A DNA stretch of 64,000 bases. Source: Agrococcus sediminis. GTDB lineage: Bacteria; Actinomycetota; Actinomycetes; Actinomycetales; Microbacteriaceae. The position numbers and the translations under genes are program-made. The stretch is from positions 434,001 to 498,000 of the forward strand of contig NZ_VOIR01000011.1 in NCBI RefSeq assembly GCF_007923295.1, given 5' to 3'. This document shows positions 23,706 to 32,800 of the stretch, one piece after another (positions within the stretch are counted from its first letter, which is position 1; every line of letters starts with the position of its first letter). The notes beneath the pieces are model-generated. The model did not search any database, had not been told where the DNA came from, and worked only from the letters and a program-made list of their open reading frames with translations.

Positions 23706-24632
23706 GTGGGCGGAGTGCTCATCGGCTTCGGCATCATCGGCTTCGTCATCCTCGTCGGCTGGCTGCTCGCGCGCTTCCGGATCGTCGATCAGGAGGGGCG
23801 GCTCGTGCTCAACCGCACGAGCTTCTTCGCCGCGAGCCCTGCGCTGCTCTTCACGGTGCTGAGCGAGGCCGACGTGGGCCTGCTGTTCTCGAGCGTGCTC
23901 GCGGTCGCGCTGATCGCGTTCGTCGCGGTCGCACTCATCTACGCGGTCGTCGCGCGCATCTGGTTCACCCGCGATCCGAGCCGGATCGCGATCGCCGCGA
24001 CCGCGACCGGCTACTCGAACATCAACAACATCGGGCTGCCCGTCGCGATCTACGTCATCGGCGACGCGAGCTTCGTGGGGCCCATGCTGCTGCTCCAGCT
24101 GCTGCTGCTCGCCCCCGCCCTGCTCGCGACCCTCGACATCCTGACCGCAGGCCGCGCATCCGTCTCGCGCATCCTCACCCAGCCGCTCCGCAACCCGATG
24201 CTCATCGCGTCGGCCCTCGGTGCGCTGGTCTCGGCGCTCGAGATCGAGCTGCCCGCCCCGGTGCTCGCGCCGCTCGAGATCCTCGGCGGCGCCGCGGTGC
24301 CGCTCATGCTGCTCGCGTTCGGCATCTCGCTCAGCGGCGACCGGCCGCTGCAGCCGGGCTCCGGCCGCAAGGAGGTGGCGCTCGCGGTGCTGCTGAAGTC
24401 GCTCGTCATGCCGGTCGTGGCCTTCGCGCTCGCGCGCTTCGCCTTCGGCCTCGACGAGCAGCTCGTCTACGCGTGCACCGTGATGGCGGCGCTGCCGAGC
24501 GCGCAGAACATGTACCAGTACGCGCTGCGCTACGACCGCGCGACCCTCATCACCCGCGACATCGTGCTGCTGACGACCTTCGGATCGCTGCCGGTGATGC
24601 TGCTGATCGCCTGGCTCCTCGGGCCTGCCTAG
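23706..24632 (+). CDS. AEC (auxin efflux carrier) family transporter
   Basis: A 308-residue protein with ten predicted transmembrane helices. It starts at helix 1 (GGVLIGFGIIGFVILVGWLL). The family's conserved mid-protein motif ATATGYSNINNIGLPVA lies near residue 105 and the second crossover region with PSAQNMYQYALRY near 263. AEC proteins carry organic anions such as malate or malonate across the cell membrane. GTG at 23706 with GGGAGG four bases upstream. The 3' end overlaps the convergent next gene by four bases. Confidence 0.85.
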   Translation: MGGVLIGFGIIGFVILVGWLLARFRIVDQEGRLVLNRTSFFAASPALLFTVLSEADVGLLFSSVLAVALIAFVAVALIYAVVARIWFTRDPSRIAIAATATGYSNINNIGLPVAIYVIGDASFVGPMLLLQLLLLAPALLATLDILTAGRASVSRILTQPLRNPMLIASALGALVSALEIELPAPVLAPLEILGGAAVPLMLLAFGISLSGDRPLQPGSGRKEVALAVLLKSLVMPVVAFALARFAFGLDEQLVYACTVMAALPSAQNMYQYALRYDRATLITRDIVLLTTFGSLPVMLLIAWLLGPA

Positions 24633-25003
24633 GTCGCGGCTCCCGGCCACTCGGTGAGCGGCGGCGCCGGCCGCAGCCGGCCGGTCTCGGGCACGGGCAG
24701 CTCCCAGAAGCGGGCGTCGCCGCCGACCGCGCCGAGGTCGTCGCGCTTGACGCGCACCCGCTCGGGCGTGAGCTCGGTGACCCGCACGCGCACGTCACCG
24801 TCGTCGACCGAGAGCAGGAAGGCATCCGTCAGCCACGCGATCGGGTGCTCGTCGAGCGCCTCCTCGGCGGCGAGCCAGTCGGCTGCCTCAGCGAGCGGGC
24901 GGCCGAGCAGGTCCATCGGCTGGAAGTCGTCGCCGACCATCCGCACGTAGCCGACGGTCTCGCCGTCGGGCCGTCGGTGGGGCATCCAGTCGCTCGGGAT
25001 CAT
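24629..25003 (-). CDS. Conserved actinobacterial hypothetical protein
   Basis: A 124-residue soluble protein. It opens MIPSDWMPHRRPDGETVGYV and has a central acidic region (LAAEEALDEH) and a run of beta strands (AFLLSVDDGDVRVRVTELT). No catalytic motif is evident. The ATG at 25003 was chosen because TATCGT lies seven bases before it. It is divergent from the next membrane gene with 61 bases between them. Confidence 0.65.
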   Translation of the reverse strand: MIPSDWMPHRRPDGETVGYVRMVGDDFQPMDLLGRPLAEAADWLAAEEALDEHPIAWLTDAFLLSVDDGDVRVRVTELTPERVRVKRDDLGAVGGDARFWELPVPETGRLRPAPPLTEWPGAAT

Positions 25004-25010
25004 GCCGACC

Positions 25011-25016
25011 ACGATA
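25011..25016 (-). promoter_or_regulatory. -10 hexamer of leaderless transcript (gene 24629-25003)
   Basis: TATCGT, GGTCGGC, ATG on the minus strand. Confidence 0.55.
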
Positions 25017-25052
25017 CGGCGGATGCGCTGGGGCACGTCGCGCGGGATGGCC

Positions 25053-25058
25053 TACGGT
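25053..25058 (+). promoter_or_regulatory. -10 hexamer of leaderless transcript (gene 25065-25457)
   Basis: TACGGT, GTGCGC, ATG at 25065. It is back-to-back with the minus-strand hexamer at 25011-25016. Confidence 0.55.
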
Positions 25059-25064
25059 GTGCGC

Positions 25065-25457
25065 ATGAGCGACGCCGCACCGCAGCACCCACCGCACGCG
25101 ACGGGCGGGCGGCCGCCGCAGCAGTACGCGCCGCCGCCCGCGCGCCGCGGCGGCCGGACGTTCGCGATCCTGGCGCTCGTCGTCGCCGGCCTCGAGGTGC
25201 TCACCGGGCCGCTCATGGTGCTCGTGCTCAGCGGAGCGATCCGCGCTGGCCTCGACCCCTCGGGCATCGGCTTGCTGAGCGGCGGCGTCGGCGCGCTCAG
25301 CGCGGTGCTCGGCGCGATCGCCGCGGCGCTCGCGATCGTCTCGATCCTCCGCCGCGAGCCGGCGCGCGTGCTCGCCGGCATCGCGCTCGGCGTCGCGATC
25401 TCGGCGCTCGCGTCGCTGATCGCGTCGGCCCTGCAGGTCGTGCTCTTCTCGTTCTGA
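25065..25457 (+). CDS. Membrane protein with Pro-rich N-terminus (DUF4190-like layout)
   Basis: A 130-residue protein. Residues 1-30 are Pro/His/Gln-rich (PPQQYAPPPARRGG). Two or three glycine-rich hydrophobic segments follow (about 33-55, 68-92, 105-128). The layout is common among small actinobacterial envelope proteins; no specific function can be given. Confidence 0.6.
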   Translation: MSDAAPQHPPHATGGRPPQQYAPPPARRGGRTFAILALVVAGLEVLTGPLMVLVLSGAIRAGLDPSGIGLLSGGVGALSAVLGAIAAALAIVSILRREPARVLAGIALGVAISALASLIASALQVVLFSF

Positions 25458-25494
25458 GCCGCGGGCGCGGCGGGGCCCACGGGCGTCGCGGCCG

Positions 25495-26214
25495 CTACTG
25501 CGAGAGCTCGCGGTCCAGGCGGTCGAGCAGCGCCTCGAGCGAGATCTCGAACTCCTCGTCGCTGCGATCCTCGCTCAGCAGGGGGCGCAGACGAAGGACC
25601 TCCGGCGCGTCGTCGAGCGTGAGCTCGCCGTCAGCGTGCGCGATGGTCGCGTCGCCCTCGTCGAGCGGCTCCTCGACCGGACCGGTGTCGGCTCCCCGCA
25701 CCGACGACTCGAGCAGCAGCTGCCCGAGCAGGAAGCTGCTGAAGAGGCGGTAGGTCGTGACGGCCTGCTGATCGCTGAAGCCCTGCTGCACAAGGGTGCT
25801 GAGCAGGGTCTCGATGACCTCGACGCTGCGCAGCGGCGGGCGCAGCCACGGTGCCGCCGGGTGCCGGGTCGCGACGAGCGGGAAGGCCTTCGGGTGCTCG
25901 ATCGCGATGCGACGCACGCGATGCGCGAACATCTGGAGGAAGCCCTGCCAGTGCTCGGCGAGCTCGTCGTCGAGCTCTGCCGTCAGGTCGCCCATGAGCC
26001 GGTTCACGACGCCCTCGAGCAGATCCTCCTTGCCGTGCACGTAGCGATACAGCGCCATGGCCTCCACGCCCAGGTCCTGCGCTAGCGATCGCATGGTGAG
26101 GCCGTGCGGCCCTGATCGGTCGATGTGCGCGAGGGCGGCGTCGATGACCAGCTCTTGGCTCAGCCGCCGCGTGGGCGCGGCCGACGCCGGCTTGCTGGTC
26201 GATCGCTTCGTCAT
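25495..26214 (-). CDS. TetR/AcrR-family repressor
   Basis: A 239-residue repressor. The N-terminal HTH (about residues 18-65) includes LVIDAALAHIDRSGPHGLTM, then RSLAQDLGVEAMALYRYVHGKEDL. A large TetR_C-type ligand domain (80-239) has the helices AHRVRRIAIEHPKAFPLVA and TYRLFSSFLLGQLLLES. The ligand is unknown. AGAGGGAAG precedes the ATG at 26214. A perfect palindrome 51 bases upstream is the probable operator and would control both this gene and the divergent gene at 26346. Confidence 0.88.
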   Translation of the reverse strand: MTKRSTSKPASAAPTRRLSQELVIDAALAHIDRSGPHGLTMRSLAQDLGVEAMALYRYVHGKEDLLEGVVNRLMGDLTAELDDELAEHWQGFLQMFAHRVRRIAIEHPKAFPLVATRHPAAPWLRPPLRSVEVIETLLSTLVQQGFSDQQAVTTYRLFSSFLLGQLLLESSVRGADTGPVEEPLDEGDATIAHADGELTLDDAPEVLRLRPLLSEDRSDEEFEISLEALLDRLDRELSQ

Positions 26215-26264
26215 CCGTCTTCCCTCTCGGTGCGGTGGCCCGCGCTCGCGCCCAACGCTACTGT

Positions 26265-26281
26265 GGTTTACGTAGTAAACC
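26265..26281. promoter_or_regulatory. TetR operator palindrome
   Basis: GGTTTAC and GTAAACC around GTA form a perfect 17-base inverted repeat. It lies between the divergent tetR (26214) and plus-strand gene (26346). TACTGT (26258-26263) abuts it and could be a -10 element blocked by binding. Confidence 0.7.
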
Positions 26282-26345
26282 GATGGCTCACGACGACACC
26301 GTCACCCATCGATCCACGACCCGACCACGCTTGCGAGGAGCAGCC

Positions 26346-26885
26346 GTGCAGCGCACGAAGGAGACCGACGGTCTCATGACGCACCTGTCCGCCGCGCTCT
26401 CGACGCGCGCGGACCGGGCGAGGCTGCGAGGCGCACACCGCCAGACGCCCGTGACGACGGAGTTCGAGATCCGCATCCTCCGCGAGGGCGACCGGAAGGT
26501 GCTCCACGCCGGTGCGGTCTCGTCGCTCGTCTCCACCGCCTTCCTCGAGGCGCTGTTCATGACGACGAACGACGCGACGCTGCAGCGCCTCGTGCCGAGG
26601 AACCCGCGCGCGCCGCTCTGGGTCATCGCGCGCGGCGTGCACCGCGACTTCGACGAGGCGGCGCTCGCGAGCTTCGCGAGCCGCATGGGCCGACCGGATC
26701 TCGCAGCTGCGTTCGGAGAGCCCATCGCCGACGGCACGGTCACGCTCGAGGAGCGCTGGGTCGCGATCGGCGGCGGTGCGCCGCCGCTGCTCGAGCCGAG
26801 GCTGCGCTGCGGCGACGCATCCGTCGGGCACGAGCCGACGGGCGACCCCGACGATGACGGCACGGCTGGAGCCCGCCGCGACTGA
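26346..26885 (+). CDS. Hypothetical protein controlled by adjacent TetR
   Basis: A 179-residue soluble protein of no recognised family. The middle is mixed alpha/beta (TTEFEIRILREGDRKVLHAG, then SSLVSTAFLEALFMTTNDAT). The C-terminal third is Gly/Pro/Asp-rich and probably disordered. GAGGAG five bases upstream fixes the GTG at 26346. The TetR operator in its upstream region suggests it answers a small-molecule signal. No transporter, the usual TetR target, lies next to it. Confidence 0.6.
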   Translation: MQRTKETDGLMTHLSAALSTRADRARLRGAHRQTPVTTEFEIRILREGDRKVLHAGAVSSLVSTAFLEALFMTTNDATLQRLVPRNPRAPLWVIARGVHRDFDEAALASFASRMGRPDLAAAFGEPIADGTVTLEERWVAIGGGAPPLLEPRLRCGDASVGHEPTGDPDDDGTAGARRD

Positions 26886-27027
26886 GCTGAGCGCACGGGC
26901 TCGGTGCGGCCCGCGGCGAGGACGCGGCCCGGGAGCGCGCCGACGAGGGTGCGCTCGCGGAATCGCCAAGCCGACGCATCCGTTGCATCAGTCGTTGCGG
27001 TTCGGACGAGCGGGCGAGAGGGTGGCG

Positions 27028-28176
27028 GTGCGGGAGCAGGGGGAGCGGCGAGCGGCCGTCGTGGTCATCGGCGCCGGTCAGGCCGGGCTGTCGGCCGGCT
27101 ACCACCTGCAGCAGCGCGGCTTCGCGAGCGCGCTCGACGAGCCGGGGGCCGGGCGCACCTTCATCATGCTCGACGCGGACGCGACACCCGGCGGCGCATG
27201 GCAGCACCGGTGGGAGTCGCTGCGGATGTCGACGGTCAACGGGATCTTCGACCTGCCGGGCTTCCCGCAGCCGCCGATCGACCCGGCCGAGCCGAGCCGC
27301 ACCGCCGTGCCGCGCTACTTCGCCGGCTTCGAGCGCGAGATGGCGCTGCCGGTCCTGCGGCCCGTCGCCGTGCACGCGGTCGAGCGGGTCGACGACGACC
27401 CCGAGGGCGAGCTGCTCGTCGAGTCGAGCGGGGGCCGCTGGCGCACGCGGGCGATCATCAACGCGACCGGCACGTGGAACAACCCGGTGCTGCCGCACTA
27501 CCCTGGCGCCGAGCGGTTCCTCGGTCGCCAGCTGCACACGCTCGACTACACGTCGGCCGACGAGTTCGCCGGGCAGCGCGTGGCCGTCGTCGGGGGCGGC
27601 ATCTCTGCCGTGCAGCTGCTCGAGGAGCTCTCGCGCGTCGCCGACACCCGCTGGTACACGCGCCGCGAGCCGGTCTTCCTCGAGGGCGACTTCGAGCCCG
27701 AGATCACGGGTCGCAAGGTGATCGAGCAGGTGACTGCCGATGCCGAGGCGGGCCGGCCGACCGGCAGCGTCGTCTCCTACACCGGCCTCATCTGGACGCC
27801 GTACGCCCGCGCGGCGAAGGTGCGCGGCGCGCTCGAGCGGCGGCCGATGTTCGTCTCGATCGAGCCGCATGGCGTGCGCGAAGCCGACGGCACCCTCACG
27901 ACCGTCGACGCGATCCTCTGGGCGACGGGCTTCAAGGCCGACCTCGCGCACCTCGAGCCGCTGGCGCTTCGCAACGAGCTCGGCGCCGTGCAGGTGCGCG
28001 GCACCCGCGTCGTCAAGGAGCCGCGCGTGCACCTCATCGGCTTCGGCCCGAGCCAGTCGACGGTCGGCGCGAACCGCGCCGGCCGCGCGGCGGCGCGCGA
28101 GCTCGACCGGCTGCTCTTGCGGGCCGACGACCGGGCGCTCGCGGCTCCGGGCCAGCGGCGTAGCGTGGAGGCGTGA
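27028..28176 (+). CDS. Flavin-containing monooxygenase-like oxidoreductase
   Basis: A 382-residue flavoprotein. The FAD Rossmann motif is VVVIGAGQAGLSAGY (about residue 9), the FMO/BVMO signature is FLGRQLHTLDY (F-x-G-x-x-x-H), the second dinucleotide site is VAVVGGGISAVQ and the ATG motif is ILWATGFKAD. It should use NADPH and oxygen to oxygenate a nucleophilic substrate, or act as an oxidase. The GTG at 27028 has AGAGG six bases upstream. The stop overlaps the next start by four bases. Confidence 0.82.
   Translation: MREQGERRAAVVVIGAGQAGLSAGYHLQQRGFASALDEPGAGRTFIMLDADATPGGAWQHRWESLRMSTVNGIFDLPGFPQPPIDPAEPSRTAVPRYFAGFEREMALPVLRPVAVHAVERVDDDPEGELLVESSGGRWRTRAIINATGTWNNPVLPHYPGAERFLGRQLHTLDYTSADEFAGQRVAVVGGGISAVQLLEELSRVADTRWYTRREPVFLEGDFEPEITGRKVIEQVTADAEAGRPTGSVVSYTGLIWTPYARAAKVRGALERRPMFVSIEPHGVREADGTLTTVDAILWATGFKADLAHLEPLALRNELGAVQVRGTRVVKEPRVHLIGFGPSQSTVGANRAGRAAARELDRLLLRADDRALAAPGQRRSVEA
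28161..28166 (+). promoter_or_regulatory. -10 hexamer, possible leaderless start for gene 28173-28772
   Basis: TAGCGT, GGAGGC, GTG at 28173. It lies inside the end of the monooxygenase gene, so the membrane gene may have its own promoter as well as translational coupling. Confidence 0.45.
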
Positions 28177-28772
28177 GCCTCGCCGACCGCCTCCTCAAGC
28201 CGCCGCCGCGCATCGTCGCCGGCGAGCCGGGCACGGGCTGGCTGGGGCTGCTGACCTCGTGGGCGGCCGTCGGCTACGGCGCGGCTGCCGCGGCGAAGGC
28301 AGGCGGGCTCCTCATCTCCTTCGACGACGGCGCGTGCGGCATCCACTCGGCCACGGTCTGCCAGGTGGCCGGCTGGGGCGGCCTGCTCATGGGCGTCGTC
28401 GTGCTCGGTGTCGCGGCGCTGCTCTCCATCGTCGTCGCGCGCGGCTTCGGCCCGCCGACGACGTGGTGGGTGCTGCCGGTCATGCTCGGCGCGCTCGCGC
28501 TCGCGCCGTTCCAGGCCGCGCCGGGCGCGAGCATCGCGTGGGTGTGGCTGCTCGTCTCGGCGGCGGCCGCTGTCGCGGCGATCGCGCTCGCGGGCATGGT
28601 CGTGCGGCGGGGGAGGGCGGCGCTGTTCGGCTGGATCCGGCTCGACGGGCTCGACGCGCGCGAGGTGCCGCACCGGCCGCTCGACCAGCTCGTGGCGCCC
28701 GCTGCGGTCGCCGTCGCGATCGGCGGGGGCTTCTTCGCGGCCAACGTCGTGCGCCTGCTCTCGGAGGCTTGA
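28173..28772 (+). CDS. Membrane protein, unknown
   Basis: A 199-residue protein with five hydrophobic segments (about 22-48, 65-88, 97-112, 120-142, 172-190). Two cysteines lie in a loop after the first helix (GACGIHSATVCQ). It starts with GTG overlapping the monooxygenase stop (GTGA). No family is recognised. Confidence 0.6.
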   Translation: MSLADRLLKPPPRIVAGEPGTGWLGLLTSWAAVGYGAAAAAKAGGLLISFDDGACGIHSATVCQVAGWGGLLMGVVVLGVAALLSIVVARGFGPPTTWWVLPVMLGALALAPFQAAPGASIAWVWLLVSAAAAVAAIALAGMVVRRGRAALFGWIRLDGLDAREVPHRPLDQLVAPAAVAVAIGGGFFAANVVRLLSEA

Positions 28773-28813
28773 GCGCCCGGCCGTCTCACCGCAGCCGTCG
28801 TGCCGTCGACCCG

Positions 28814-29632
28814 TCAGGCGTCGACGTGCGGCTCGTCGAGCTCCGACTCGACGGGGGCGCGCTCGACGAGCTCGTGCACGCCAGCGAGCATCTCGTCGGG
28901 GCGGAACGGGTAGGTCTCGACGAGTGCGGCGTTCGAGATGCCGGTCATGACGAGCACGGTGTGGAGGCCCGCCTCCATGCCGGCGATGATGTCGGTGTCC
29001 ATGCGGTCGCCGATCATGCCGGTGACCTCGCTGTGCGCGCCGATCTTGTTGAGCGCCGAGCGGAACATCATCGGGTTCGGCTTGCCCACGATGTAGGGCG
29101 TGCGGCCCGTCGCCGTCGTGATGAGCGCGTTGATGGCGCCGGTCGCCGGCAGGATGCCGTCGGCGCTCGGGCCCGTCGCGTCGGGGTTCGTGGAGATGAA
29201 GCGAGCACCGCCGGCGATCAGGCGGATGGCCTTCGTGATCGCCTCGAACGAGTAGGAGCGCGTCTCGCCGATGACGACGAAGTCCGGATCCGAGTCCGTC
29301 ATCGTGAACCCGATCTCGTGCAGCGCCGTGATGATGCCTGCCTCGCCGATCACGTAGGCAGAGCCGCCAGGCGCCTGATCGTGCAGGAAGTCGGCGGTGG
29401 CGAGCGCGCTCGTCCAGATGCGCGCCTCCGGCACCTCGAGACCGGATGCGCGCAGGCGGGCCGCGAGATCGCGGGGCGTGAAGATCGAGTTGTTCGTGAG
29501 CACGAGGAACTCCGTGCCCGCGTCCTGCCACTGCCGCAGCAGCTCCTTCGCGCCCGGGAGCGGGCGGTTCTCATGGACGAGCACGCCGTCCATGTCGGTG
29601 AGCCAGCATTCGATGTCCTCGCGCGTTCGCAT
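28814..29632 (-). CDS. HAD-IIA phosphatase, NagD-like
   Basis: A 272-residue cytosolic phosphatase. HAD motif I is WLTDMDGVLVH (D13, D15), motif II is VLTNNS, the Lys motif is YIVGKPNPMMF and motif IV is MIGDRMDTDI. The C2-type cap lies between motifs II and III (about residues 70-190). Family members hydrolyse nucleoside monophosphates or sugar phosphates. TAGCCT lies six bases before the ATG at 29632. Confidence 0.88.
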   Translation of the reverse strand: MRTREDIECWLTDMDGVLVHENRPLPGAKELLRQWQDAGTEFLVLTNNSIFTPRDLAARLRASGLEVPEARIWTSALATADFLHDQAPGGSAYVIGEAGIITALHEIGFTMTDSDPDFVVIGETRSYSFEAITKAIRLIAGGARFISTNPDATGPSADGILPATGAINALITTATGRTPYIVGKPNPMMFRSALNKIGAHSEVTGMIGDRMDTDIIAGMEAGLHTVLVMTGISNAALVETYPFRPDEMLAGVHELVERAPVESELDEPHVDA

Positions 29633-29638
29633 GCCCTG

Positions 29639-29644
29639 AGGCTA
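29639..29644 (-). promoter_or_regulatory. -10 hexamer of leaderless nagD-like transcript
   Basis: TAGCCT, CAGGGC, ATG on the minus strand. Confidence 0.6.
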
Positions 29645-29712
29645 CGGCGTGCGGGTTGCAGGCGGATGTCGGAGATGTCGTCCGGGAGTCGGCGGTCCGG
29701 ACGGGGTACAAA

Positions 29713-29777
29713 ATTGCGTCTGTTAAAGTACAGTTGCCGAAAACGTTGCTTACGTTTCCGCAAGTCTGAACTACTCT
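29713..29777 (+). promoter_or_regulatory. AT-rich control region of the giant surface-protein gene
   Basis: The most AT-rich stretch seen in the window. It holds TTAAAG with nearby GTACA words, the inverted repeat AAACGT-N5-ACGTTT (29741-29757) and a possible -10 TACTCT (29772-29777) with TTACGT (29750-29755) sixteen bases before it. The inverted repeat would overlap the -35, as expected of a repressor site. A leader of about 65 bases follows. All of this is inferred from pattern. Confidence 0.4.
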
Positions 29778-29847
29778 CGAGTCGTTATGCCCGCCGCGTG
29801 CCATCGCCGCCGCCCGTGCTCTCTCCCCAACGAAGATTGCTGACTCG

Positions 29848-32800
29848 ATGCTCCCTCGCGCCCGCACGCCCCGCTGCCGCTCCATCACGAAGCCGATCGC
29901 GGCCGGCCTGACGATGCTGCTCGCAGCGACCGCCGTGGTGTTCACGCCCGCGGTGGCGGCCGAGGCGGCCGTGATCAAGCCCATCACGTCGAGCTACGAC
30001 GAGATCGTCAACGGCGACTACGTGATGATCGGCAACGGCAACCTCGTCGCCTCCACCCCGACCCTCTCTCAGCGCAGCGATACCCCGACCGGCCTGCACA
30101 ACGGCACGGTGAGCGGTACTGGCACCTCCCGCGTCCACTACAACGACTACCTCACCATGGTGAACGTCGGGGCTTCCGCGGCGATGGGCTCGAACTCGAG
30201 CCAGGCGCGGGTCACCATCCCCGCCGGCTCGAGGGTCGTGCGCGCCGAGCTCTACTGGATGGGCAACACCGGGGTCGTGCAGGGCCAGACGGGCGCGCGA
30301 TGCTCGTCCAACGCCGGCGTCACCGGCTCGGTGCCCACTGGCTCGTACCGCGACCGCATGCCGCGCGTCCGTGTCGGCACGGGCCCGGTGCAGGTCGTCT
30401 CTGGCGCGACGTTCACGACGGAGCCGACCGTCAACACGAACGAGTCCTACTACTACTCGGGCCGAGCCGACGTGACGTCGCTGCTCGCGGGCCTTCCTGC
30501 TGGATCGCAGCAGCTGGTGAGCGTCGGAGACCTGTGGCTCGCGCAAGGACACGGCTGCTTCGGCGGCTGGTCGATGTCGCTCGTGTACGACTTCGGCAGC
30601 TACAGCGCCAACGACCCGGGCACGGTTGCGCGCAACGTCATCCTCTCTGACGGCCACGCGCGTCTCGCATCATCGGACGTCCCGCTGACCGTCCCGTTCG
30701 GCACGTTCAACTCCGTCGCCCCCGGCACGCGCGCCAGCTTCTCCCTCGGCGAGGGAGATGCCGCGATCGTGGGCGATTACGCGGAGTACCGCAATGGCCC
30801 CAGCGGAGCGCGAACGCGCATCACCTCACCGACAGGCGTGACAGACAACATCGGCACGGGCTCGACCGCGTCGTCGGTGCGGTACCAGGGCACGTCCACC
30901 GGCAGCTTCTACAACGCGAGCATGACGGTGGTGGACGCGCCGCTCACCGCCATCGGCACGGGGCAGGTGCAGCCAGAGCTGGTCCTCGGCACGACCGGCG
31001 ACTCCTACATGCTGCAGTCGGTCGCGCTCTCGGTGCCCGTGGGTGCCGTCACCGTCGACAAGAGCGTCAACGGTGATGACGACCTGCAGCAGCTGGTCGA
31101 GGGAGAGATCCCGACCTTCACGATCGTGGTGAGCAACACGGGTTCCGCACCGCTGCGGAACGTGCGGGTGAGCGACCCCTGGGCGACCGCCTGCGACCGC
31201 GTCATCGGCGACCTCGCGACCGGCCAATCCGTCTCCTACGAGTGCCTCGGGCCGCCCGTCTTCGAGGGCTACACCAACGTCGCGACCGTCAGCGCAGAGA
31301 CCTCCGGCGGCGTCGCCGTGCGCGACCAGGATGACCCCTCGGTGATCCAGTACACCGACATCGCGCTCGACAAGCGCGTCTCGCCCGGCGCCGACTACAC
31401 CGCACGCGCCGGCGACACGCTCGAGTACGCCTTCGTCGTGCGCAACGCCGGGACCAGCCCGCTGACGAGCATCGTCCTCACCGACGACATGGCCGGCCTC
31501 CAGGGCCTCGCCATCGACTGGGCGACGTCGAGCAATCCCGCGAGCCCCTCCGGCACCCTCGCGGCGGGCGAGACCGTGATCGCTCGCGCCACCTACGTGC
31601 TGACGCAGGCCGACGTGAACCGCGGCTCGGTCGTGAACGCCAACGCCCGCGTCGAGGGCTCGGATGCCTCCGGCAACCGGGTCGCAGCGCTCGACGGCGC
31701 GACGCACCCGATCCCGAGCCTCCCCGCGCTCGAGCTGCTGAAGTCCGGCGTGCTCGCCGAGGGCATGCCGGGCGACCCGATCGTCTACACCTTCTCCGCG
31801 CGCAACACCGGCAACGTGCCCCTGACCGGCGTCGCGATCAGCGACCCGATGCCGGGCCTCGGCGCGCTCGCGTACACCTGGCCGGGCACGCCCGGCCAGC
31901 TGGCCCCCGGGCAGACCGTCACCGCCACGGCGACGGCCCCGCTGACGCAGGCGCAGGCGGATGCGGGCGAGGTGCGCAACACCGCGACGGTCGTCGGCAT
32001 GCCGCCGACGGGCCCGCAGATCAGCGACGAGGGCAGCACCCGCGTCGTCGTCGAGCGGGAGCCCTCGATCGACATCGAGAAGCGCGGCACCCTCACCGGC
32101 GGCAGCGTCGCGGGCGACCCGGTCGTCTACGAGCTCGTCGTCACGAACGACGGCAACACCACGCTCACCGGCGTGACGGTCAGCGACCCGCTCTTCGCGG
32201 CCGACGACATCCAGGTGGTCGGCGAGTGGCCCGGCGACCCCGGCACCCTGCTGGCAGGGCAGTCGATGACCTTCACGGCGACGCACCAGCTGACGCAGGA
32301 TGAGGTCGACGCGGGTCGCCTCGACAACACCGCGAACGTGTCCGGCACCCCTCCGGGCGGTCTCGCGGACGCCACGGACAGCGACTCGTTCACGATCTCG
32401 CTCGAGCAGGAGCCCGGCATCGAGCTCGCCAAGGCCGGCACGCTCGTGCTCGGCGGACCGGGCGTCGCCGACGACCGGATCGACTACACCTTCACCATCC
32501 TGAACAGCGGCAACGTCACCCTGACGGAGGTCGCGCTCGACGACGCCGATCTCGGCGGCGCGACGATCAGCTACACCTGGCCCGGCGAGACGGGCACGCT
32601 CGCACCCGGGGAGACCGCCACCGCGACCGCGGCCTGGTCGGTCACCCAGGCGCAGCGCGACGCGGGTCGCGCAGAGAACACGGCCGTCGTGAGCGGCACC
32701 TCGCCCGAGGGCGCCGCGGTCGAGGACGACGACACGGCGATCGTGCCGATCGTCTCCCGTCCGGCGCTCGCGCTCGACAAGTCGGGCTCGCTCGAGACCG

